The translations under genes were made by a program, and so were the position numbers. A DNA stretch of 64,000 nt, taken from positions 362,001 to 426,000 of the forward strand of contig CAJNDS010001380.1 in the NCBI GenBank assembly GCA_905221605.1, in the 5' to 3' direction. Under the pieces are notes generated by a model. That model did no database searches and had not been told where the DNA came from. It worked only from the letters and a program-made list of their open reading frames with translations. Positions 12,001 through 22,420 of the stretch are shown here, piece by piece. Source of the DNA: Symbiodinium natans (lineage: Eukaryota; Sar; Dinophyceae; Suessiales; Symbiodiniaceae). Within the stretch, counting starts at the first letter, position 1; each line of letters opens with the position of its first letter.

Positions 12001-15000
12001 TTTCGGGTTTAGGGTTTAGGGTCAGCGAGGTTCACCAATCCAAGTGTGGAGACCCCAGGGTTGTGCCTTAGGCCTCAGGGGTGGGGGAGGGATCTCGACG
12101 CAAAACTAGGGTTTAGGGTTTAGGGTTTAGGGTTTGAAGCCCTAGACCCTGGAAAGTCTGGAAAGCCTACAGCCCCACAAGCCCTTAAACACCTAAGCCC
12201 TAACCTCTTCACTCAAGTCTTAGTAGACCAGAGTAGGTAACTTGTTCGCCGTTTTGGGGTACGAAGTTTCCTCCGTTATCTCAAAGGTTAGCCATTAGTT
12301 CCCCGAGGATACTGGACAACTAAGACAGGTCCTGTGGGAACCTAAACCCTAAACCCTAAACCCTAAACCCTAAACCCTAAACCCTAAACCCTAAACCCTA
12401 AACCCTAAACCCCTTCACCTAAACCCCTTCACCTAAAGGTCCCTGTCCATGCAGCTGCCGGGCTGTTCGGCGTCTTGGCTGTGGCGGTCTGCCGCCCCGA
12501 CTGTGAGGCCGGGGGTGTAGGGTTTAGGGTTTAGGGTTTAGGGTTTAGGGTTTAGGGTTTGGGACACTTAGTAGGGTTTTGCGGTGAAGGGATTGTTTCA
12601 AGGGCATTGTGTTTGTGGGGAGTCTAGAGGTTTTGGGGGTTTTGGGGGGTTGAGGGCTTAGAGGAATGGGGTTCTAGAGTGCTAGTGGATTAGGGTAGTC
12701 AGCGAACCCACAAAACAAAAACGCTGTAGATATATACACAAAGCCACCAAAACACAGCCCGAAACCATAAAACCCTGAACCCTAAAACTCCAAGCCCTAG
12801 AACCCCAGACCTTAAACCCTGAAACCTAAAGCCTAAAACCCTAAACCCTAATTCATGAACCCTAAGCCCTAGAACCCGAAACCCTAACCCTGAACCCTAG
12901 AACCCTATACGTCCTAAACCCTAAACCCTGAACCCCAGAACCCTACGTCCTAAACCCTAAACCCTAAACCCTAAACCCTCAAGACCAAGAGACTGCCCAC
13001 TTGCGAGGCCTTCATGAGGGCTGGCCAGTTGAACCAGGCCCTTGGGGGGGGGCTTCGGGGGGGTTTTGGGTTTAGGGTTTTAACCCTAAACCCTAAACCC
13101 TAAACCCTTGCGGGGGCTTCGGGGGGGTTTAGGGTTTAGAATTTTGGTTCAGGTAATTTAGGGTTTTTAGGGTTATTTTAGGGTTTGTTAAGAGTTGTTA
13201 GGGTATTTTCGGTTTTTTCGTGTTTTTCGGGTTTTTAGGGTTTATGGATCGAGGGCATTAGGGTGAGTGAGTGCGTGAGTGAGTGAGTGAGCATCGACCG
13301 AGGCATGTGTCGGGCCGAAGACGCATGCCTGGCCTAACAAATTGGCGACACCTCCAGCGCGAAGGCTTAAAGTGTCAGCCACAACAACACAACGCAACGA
13401 CAAACAGCAACAGCCAACAGCACGCAACCACGACGCGATGACGAACGAAAAGGCCCAGTTGAGCGTGAGGGCGTGTTTGCTCCAAACAAAGCGACCACTA
13501 GGCAGACCCGCCACCTGCACCCATCGAGCAGAGTACTGCCCGGCGGGCCGGCATAAGGGCAAGACAGCTTGCCATCCTCGCGATAACTTCGCTCAGCCAA
13601 GCTCTTCCCCCAGAGGTCACCCTTCAGGGTACTAAGCCAAGCAAACACCGTCACCTCCGCTCAGGGCAGTGCGCCAGTCGAGTGCCTATAACGGCGAACA
13701 CGCTTCTCCACAGATCCCTCTGCAGATACTAAGTGCCCACCTCGACGTGTGCACACCCGGAGCTACTCACATCACGGCCTCATCCACCTCCACCATTTCC
13801 GCACACCAGGGCGCCCTCCACCAATGGCAAATATTCTGCCATCCCCTTCCAAGCTGGTCTCAAATCAGTGTGCCCTCCGAGTAGCGGGAAGAAACCCAAC
13901 ACTGTGGGCAACCTCCCCCGTAGGGCATTAGGGTTTGAGGGCATTGCGGTTTGACGGTGCTCGGAACTATCGCTCAACCCTAAACCTCTAAACCCTACGC
14001 CCATGAGCAGATAGAGGGCTTCGGGTTGAGGACCCGGGGAGCATGGTCAGTTATAGTATAGCAAAGTTGCAACCAAGGGTTGAGGGTTTAGGGTTTGGGG
14101 TTTAGGGTTTAGGGTAGATTCCCACGACAGCTCTACTTGGAGGCTGAGTCGGGTCAAAGGTTCCCCTTGCTACCAAACATCTACGACCCTTCAAGTCCGG
14201 ACAGGCGACCCTAACCCCAAAGACCCTCAACCTAAACCCTAAAACCCTAAACCCGAAACCCTAAACCCTACACCTTCCCCGGCGAGGGACTCCCCATGTC
14301 TCAACTCAATGAGAAGGTCCCTTTCGACGCGTCACAAATTAGGTTTCAAGTTCCCAAACTTGGAGGTTCATGGTACTTATTAACCAAGTATAACTGTACT
14401 TAAAACCCACTTATAAGCCCCTTAAGTGCCTTCATATGGTTATGAGTACAGTAATAGGTACAGTTATCAATGGTTAATACGTACCATGAACCTCCAAGTA
14501 GTTAGTATATCTGACTTTAAGCCCCTGTCACCCTGCGCAAGGTCCAGGCAAGTTTCTGCCGGGAGGCCGGGTGGGACCACCATCTGTGGTTGATGTGGAA
14601 CAAGTTTTTACGGTTTAGGGTCTAGGGTTCAGGGTTCAATTTAGGGTTAAGGGCTTGGGGAATCCTTAGCAAACACCCTTATGTAACCACAGATTTTTGC
14701 AGAGGGATTTCGGGGGCATTTCGGGGGTTCAGGTGTAGGAATTTACGGATTTGAGGGTTTTTGGGTTTGGGGTTTACGGATTCGGGGTTCAGGGCTAAGG
14801 GGTTTAGGAGGGTTCAGGCCGTGTTTAGGGTGAGGTTTCGGCCGGCCTATTCGAAGACTATAAACCCTAAATCCTAAACCCTAAACCCCTGGCTTTAGAG
14901 ATCGCAACTGTTTAGGGTTTAGGGTTTATGATTTAGGGTTAGAATCGGTTCAAGTGTCGGGAACTAGGACCCAGAGTGGGCCTATTGGCCTATTCCCTTC

Positions 15001-18000
15001 CCTAAACCCTAAACCCTAAACCCTAAACCCTTTTTTAAGGCCTCCCCTCCCCCCCCCCCCCCAAAAAAAAAAAAAAAAAAAAAATTGTGGGGCGAGGGGT
15101 TAGGGTTTAGGGGTTTAGAGTTGAGCTTCAAAGCGCCTAGGCCTCAAGTTCCAAGGCTGCAGGCCCTAAACCCTAAACCCTCAAACACCCTCAAACCCTA
15201 AAACCCGAAACTCTAAACCCTAAGCCCTATAAACCCTATAAACCCTATAAACCCTCTAAACCCTATACTGCCGTAAACCCCCACAACCTCCCTGGGAATA
15301 GAAACCCAAAGAGGACTAAACCCAAAACTCCAAACCCAAACCCTAAACCCGAAACCCTAAACCCTAAACCCTAAACCCTAAAATAAAACCCAAAGAGGAC
15401 TACGACATCGGTATCCAGATGGTGGAGCAGCTGTGGGGCTGCGTGGCACCTGAGCACAGACAGCTCTGGTGTTGCTTTGTGTAGGGTTTTAGGGTTTAGG
15501 GTTTAGGGTTTAGGGTTTCATGTGGGGTTGAGGGCTTAGGGTTTAGGGTCAACGGCCTATCTGAGATGCGCATTGCCCCTTCTGCAACATCGTGTTGTTG
15601 CGAGGGGTGGAAAGCAGGCCATCAAGAAATCCAAGTTCGCCCCACGCCTTGTCTTGATGCACAGTTTCTACAACCATCAGAATCCTCCTCACTGGGCCCC
15701 ACGTGCGGATTTGCAACGGTTGCCGGGCAGCCCGGTTACTTCGCAACTACCCATTGGAACAGGAGCGAGGACGGACGCTGCAGCTGTCCGCTCGGTCCAC
15801 ACAAGTCCGATTCGAAGGTGGCTGACGCTCTAGGCCTTCTTGTCACGTCGAAGTGCTACCTTCGCGGAGCGTCAAAGCTCACGACAGGGGAAAAACATGG
15901 GACCCTGATCTTCGATGGAGTAGAGTGCAAAGCACTTCCAGATTGTTCGGTCGAATTGACAGCCGATGCTCGAAGCGAGTTCGAGAGAGAGTCTTTCATC
16001 CTAAGTCTCCCCCCCTCGAATATCTGGAATCCTAAACTATCCAAACCTTGTATACCCAAAACGTAAACCCTAAACCCTACGTAAACCTCCTCAAGTTTCT
16101 AAGGTTCAGGGTTCATCATATATACATCCCAAACCGTAAGGCCCTAAACCCTACACCTCCTCAAGGGTGAACCCCGGTTAAGAAAATATTCTCCTCAAGC
16201 TCCTAAGGTTTAGGGTTCATCATTTATATACCCTAAAGCTAAGGTAGGCATGCTCTGGACAAACCGGCGGCGAACACTTAACCCTTAAACCCTTCTAAGC
16301 CCCTAAGCCCCAAACCCCTAAACCCTTAAACCCTGACCCCCCTAAACCCTATAAGCCCCCAAACCCTAAACTCCAGGCCCCAGGCCCTAAGCCCTGAACC
16401 CCCCCAATCCTAGCCCTAAACCCTAAACCCCAAATCCGAGCCCTAAACCCTAAACACCCCAGCCCTAAACCCTAAACCCTAAAACCTCAAGGTGATCATC
16501 CTCTGGACCTTCATCGTATCCTATACGTTTTGGCTGCTCCTGGCCACTGCAGAGAGCCTGAGGGCCCTGGAGCTGGAGTGGCTCGGCCTGCTTTGGAGGT
16601 TTAGGGTTTAGGGTTTAGGGCTTAGGGCTAGGGAAGGAAACTCCTTCTAACACCTGCCAGGACATCAGGGTTCAGGTTTAGGTCTGAGGGTTCAGGGTTG
16701 AGGGTTTAGGGTTGAGGGTTTTTGTGAAAGGAAAAATCCTAGAGTTCTTTTGAGGCTTCTACGGCTTCTCGTCTCGGGCCCATGCACCTCAATAGCATAC
16801 ACTTGGATCCCAAAGTCGTCACATGGGGTGTCGCGTTAAAGGCCCGTTCGAGGGTTTAGGGTTTCGGTTTTAGGGCTCAGAGTTCAGGGTTTAGGCCCTA
16901 GGATGGACTATGGGATAGGAGTTTCTTAGAAGGGGAATGCTTACTAGAAAGGGAACGTACCTTAAGGGCTTGGGTTTGAGTGGAGGGCTTCTGGTTTGAG
17001 GGGCTTGGGATGTCAGTTTTTTTTTGTTGTTTGGGTGCGGGGGGGGGGGGGTTAGGGTTTAGGGTTTAGGGTTTAGGGTTTCGGGTTTAGGGTTTAGGGT
17101 TTAGGCTTGAAGGTGGTTGCTGCCAACCCTGCCCTGAACCCTAAACCCTAAACCCTAAACCATAAATAAACCCTAAACCCTAAATTCTAAAACCCTAAAC
17201 CCTAAACCCTAAACCCTAAACCCTAAACCCTTCAGGCATGTGAACCAAGCTGAGAAGCTACTTCAGCATCTGCCCCTCGGCTTGCGCTACCCTATAGGGC
17301 TCCAGATGTAAGTGTAGTTGTACTAGGACCCAGAGTAGGCCCTTATTCCCCTTTGTTTCGGGCTTAGGATTTCGGGTTTATGATTTAGGGTTTAGGGCTA
17401 GGACTAGAGTAGGCCCTTATTCCTATTCTTTTTTGGGTTAGGTTAGGTTCCTTGATCAGCGCGTTTAAACCAACAAGGGTACCCTCTTTCACCCTAGGTT
17501 GCTCTTGCGTGTAGTACGGTCCCTTACTATGGTCCCTTGTCTTCTTTAAAGGGTTCTGAAGTATGGGGCCCTTGGGGTTTACAGGGTATATAAGGGGTAT
17601 ATAGCGGTCCCCTTTTAAGGGCCCATATACAAGGACCATGTAACTACCCGAAGAGAGTAGGACCTTTAAGGGTCCATGTACCTATATGAGCGACCGTCAC
17701 AATTAGCGTTGATTGGCTTTCGTACGGGACGGACATCAGTTTATGGTTTGGTGGCTTTTGATCTGCAGAACGATATGGGACACGCAGAAAACGATAGCAC
17801 CAACATGATGATAAATCTATGCGATGTAGGGACTTAGTATGGGATTTGCGGAAGAGCGTTCTAACCAGCAGAACGACATGGGACACGCAGAAAACCATGA
17901 ACCCAACAGCCATGTCCTTTAGCTTCACAAGTAGTATTGACCGCTGCTCCTATAGTATGTACTTGAACCCTAAAGCTACTATATAGGAACCCCTTGAGGC

Positions 18001-19654
18001 CCAAGTATACGGCGCACGGACCCTAAATAGCAATAGCTGTATCAATCTTAGTCTACGGCGCAGAGTAGGCCCTTATGAACAAGAAAGGCCCCATTAATAT
18101 TATAATCAAGACGTCCATTGACCATTAACTGTACATGTTATTACTTCGTGGAGATAATGCTAAAAGAGAACAAAAAAAAGCCAGGCAAAGAATATGGTAT
18201 AATGCTTTTGGTTTTCTAATGAAAAGATATTGAATTCATGACTTTGTTCCTTTCATCTGCATAGTTAGTACACTATAAGGCCCATACAATACTATAATTC
18301 CCCCATTAAATACTATTATTAATGTGGTCATTTAGCGTACAAATCAATGAAGTGAGTAAGACAAGCAACAAGGGCTAGAAAAAGATACAATTCATGAGGC
18401 CCTTCTTGCACACCTTTCTAAACGCTCAATCTACAACATTTTTATTGGTATGTTCTTGAAATCTTATGGTCATTTGTCTTTCTAGTCTTTGATCTCTCAC
18501 TTCGTTCTCTCTCTCTCTCACAATTAATGCACTTACTTCGTTCGCGTATTCATAGTACTCGCTCAATCTCTTCGTCTTTCGTCGCGAATTTCCTTCAGGA
18601 CACGGGGTGCGATCCAAGATCCCGAGGTGAAGTCGGAGGTGGGTGGGGGTTGGGGGGGGGGGGGGAGGGTTTACCCTAAACCCTATAAACCCTAAACCCT
18701 AAACCAGGAGGGGGGGGGGGGGGAAGGGCTCAGGGGTTCTAGGGTTTAGAATTTGGGGGGGGGGGGGGGTTCAGGGACCGTAAACGACCGTAAAACCTAC
18801 ATGTCAAAAACTACACCCTGCAGGGCGGTTGAAGTTTCGTTTTTGAGCTTTCAGGGTGGTTGGATGTGTATGGGTTTAGAGGTTTGTTTCGCCGAGGTTG
18901 ATTTCGTGGCGGAGAGGTGTGGAGGGTGGTACTCTCGCCCTTGGCCTCAATCCTAAACCCTAAACCCCCTAAACCCTAGATTCTAACCCCCCTAAACCCT
19001 AATCCCTAGCTTCTAAATCCTAAACCCTAAACCCTAAACCCTACCCTAAAACCGATGCTTGCTTCACTCAGCATCGTTAAGGCCATCTATAGGGCCTTTG
19101 GGGAGATTTCCGGCGGGTTCTGTCCGGCCAGCCCTGAACGCTAACCCCGTAATTAGACCAAAAGGTTCAAGTCTAGGGTTTAGGGTTTAGGGTTTAGGTT
19201 TAGGGTTTAGGCCTTAGCAGGTGTCCGTGGGAGTCAAGCTGCAGGCATCTAAGCCCTAAACCCTAAACCGTAGACCCTAAACCCTAAACCCTTTGTTTTT
19301 TTGGTTGGTGGTCTCCTTATGTAGGGTTTCTGCTTTGTAGGGGGGCTCTTATTAGGGTATCTCGGGGCTATTTTAAGGTATAAGGGCTACAGATAAAGAG
19401 GCCTCCGGCCTTTGTGAACCCTTTGGGTTTAGGGTTCAGGGTTCTGCCTTCTGATCGCCAAACCCCTTGCAGGATTCTTAGGCAATCCCTAAACCCTAAA
19501 ACCCTAAAACGCTAAAACCCTAAACAGCAATTAGTAGGTGTCGGGCTCTGAGGGTACGTGGACAATCACGCCTAGGTGAATGAGGGCCTCATGACGGTGG
19601 CGGATCTGTCGCGAACGGTGCCGGACTTGCAAAAAGCATACATACATACATACA

Positions 19655-19690
<36 letters not shown>

Positions 19691-19706
19691 TATATACATA
19701 TGTATG

Positions 19707-19805
<99 letters not shown>

Positions 19806-22384
19806 GTATATATATATATATGTATGTTTGTATATATATATATATATCGACACACTTACTTTTTTTATGTATTTACTGATTCAGACCTTCGCCCAAAGCG
19901 TCCATGTACTTGTATAGTATACACTTGAACCCTAAAGCGGCTTTATAGGAACCCGACTAAGGCTCAAGTATATCCTACATAGCTACATGTGGGTTAGGGG
20001 TTGGGGAAAAGTCTGTACAGGGCTCCTTGATTTGCATCCACAATGACCATAAACCCTAAAGCCTAAACCCTGAACCCTAAACCCTCAACCCTAAACCTTA
20101 AACCTCAACACCCCCTGATCCTAAACCCTGAACCCTAAATTGCCCTAAACCCGAAGACGGGTCCGTGTATTTAGGGCTCAGGGAAGACAGTGTTTCCCTT
20201 CTTCCAGGAGCACCCTAAACCCTAAACCCTGACCTTAAACCCTTTTTCTCCAAGCCTAAATCCTGGGCATCCTAGCTGCCCTAGCTCCCTAAAGGGTTTT
20301 AAGGGTTTGCAGGGCTTGGGGTGTATAGGATTCAGGGTTTAGGGTTTAGGGTTTTAAGGATTTGGAGTTTAGGGTTTACGGATTTAGGGATTAGGGCTTG
20401 TGGGATTTCAGGCGGTTCAGGGTTGGGGGTTGTTGCTCCCATAGCCCCGCCGAGGTGCGAAAGGCGCTGAAGCAGCATGGTTGGACCGGCCGCGCGCGAC
20501 CGCGCTGCACTGGGGTGTAGGGTTCGAGATTCTCTCCAGGATGCCCGAGGCAGGGTTTAGGCTTGAGGGTTTGGGGTTTAGGGTTTAGGGTTTGGGGGTT
20601 TAGGGTTTATGTAGGGTTTTAAGGATGAGGGTTTCGGGGTGCAGAGGGTTTAGGGTTTGACCCTAAGCCCTAAACCCGAGGGTTCGGAGGGTTGTGGGTG
20701 TGCGCCGTGCTCTCAACGTGCATGTAGGCTGCTTGCACCTTGCAGATCAGTCGCTCAGGGCTTGCCCTGCCAGACTCAAGGACCCTCAACCAAGTGTAGG
20801 GTGGTGAACCCTAAACCCCAAGCCCTAAACCCTAAACCCTAAACCCTAAACCCTAAACCCTAAACCCTAAACCCTAAACCTAAAAACCCTTGAGAGGGTT
20901 CCGGGGTCTTGTGCCGATGGAAGATTTCGAAGTGTGATTCTCATTTTGGTTCAAGGGGGGTGGGGGGGGGGGGGGTGTATAGCAAGAGTGTACCTCCCTG
21001 GGGTTGGGGTTTAGGGTTAGGGCTTAGGGGTTAGGGCAACCTTGTTCTCAATTCCCCCACTCTGAACCGTGCATCGCAGCATCCTCAAGCTCCTGCACTC
21101 CCAGAAAGGTTCCCTTGTAGTAGAGTAGGTACCCTTTAACCTTTTTGGGGTAGTATAATACCCTAAACCCTAAACCATAAACCCTAAACCCTAAATCCTA
21201 AACCGGTTAACCTTTACTTCCCCCAGGTTACTGGACAACCAAGGTTCCTTTCAGGGCAGCCGCAAGATCTCACGAGCCTCTTGGCCTTACATGGCTCAAA
21301 ACCTAACTTTTCAACTTTTGGGTTTGTTATGAGGTAGTTTATTCTGAAGGTTTCAACTTTTACTTCCTTGGGTTTCTTCTAAGGTAGTTTATTCTGAAGG
21401 TGTCAACTGTTACTTCCTTGGGTTTTGGGCCAGTAAGTGCCGAACATGGCGGGTTGAGGTTTTAAGGGCTTATGGGGCATTAGAGGTTTGGGGTCTAAGG
21501 TCTATAGGTACAGGTTTTGAGGGTCCATGGGCTTCAGGGTCCAGGGTCTATAGGGTTTATAGGGTCTAGAGGGTTTAGGGTTTAGGGTTTAGGGTTTAGG
21601 GTCCAGGGTTTAGGGTCCAGGGTTTAGGGTGCAGGGTCTATGGGATTTAGGGTCTGGAGGGTTTAGGGTTTTTAGGGTCCCATTGGCAACGCGCCTGGAA
21701 GTTGAGCCAAAATAGGAGCTGACACAAAGAGGCCTGTGTCCAGGTTTAGGGTTTAGGGCTAGGGGTTAGGGTTTAGGGTCATATTCCTGAATCAGTGCTT
21801 AGGGTCTAGGGGAATTCTAGGATGTAGGGTTTAGTCTTAGGGTTTAGAGTATACCTGAGCCCTCAACCCTCAATGCTAAACCCTACTTGGAGCTTCATGG
21901 GTACTTCTGAGTCGACTTAGACCCTGCTTAGAGGACTTAGTTAGGGGGCTAATAAGTGGGGTTAGAAGTACCCTGAGCCTCCAAGAAAGCCCTAGAATCC
22001 AACCAAATCCCCTAGCAATCGCCCACCCCTCCCCCACCCCACCCCCTCCCCCACCCCTCCCCCACCCCTTGCTGCATCTTCGGCAAGGGGAAAACCGAAC
22101 CCTCAACGCTCAACCCTCAACCCTCGACCCTAAACCCTCAACCCTAAATTAAGAGCCTCCGGCTCAAGCCGCCGACCCCGCCAGAGCATAGTTGAAAGGT
22201 CTAAACCCGCTCGTCGGCTCAAAGGATGCTTTCCTCATCGCATGGTTCGAAGAGCATCGCAGCCTGCTCGGCAGAATCCCAAAAGTTGTGAAACGCTCGC
22301 GCCTCTGGGGGGGTCGTAGCACCAGGACCCAAACAGTTTAGGAGCTGAAGCAGCTTGGGGTTTGTTGAAGAAACATGTTTGGGT

Positions 22385-22420
<36 letters not shown>

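Noticed and set aside
19572-19928. Tyr/Ile/Val-rich frames on both strands
   Set aside because: They are translations of CATA, TATATG and TA microsatellites.
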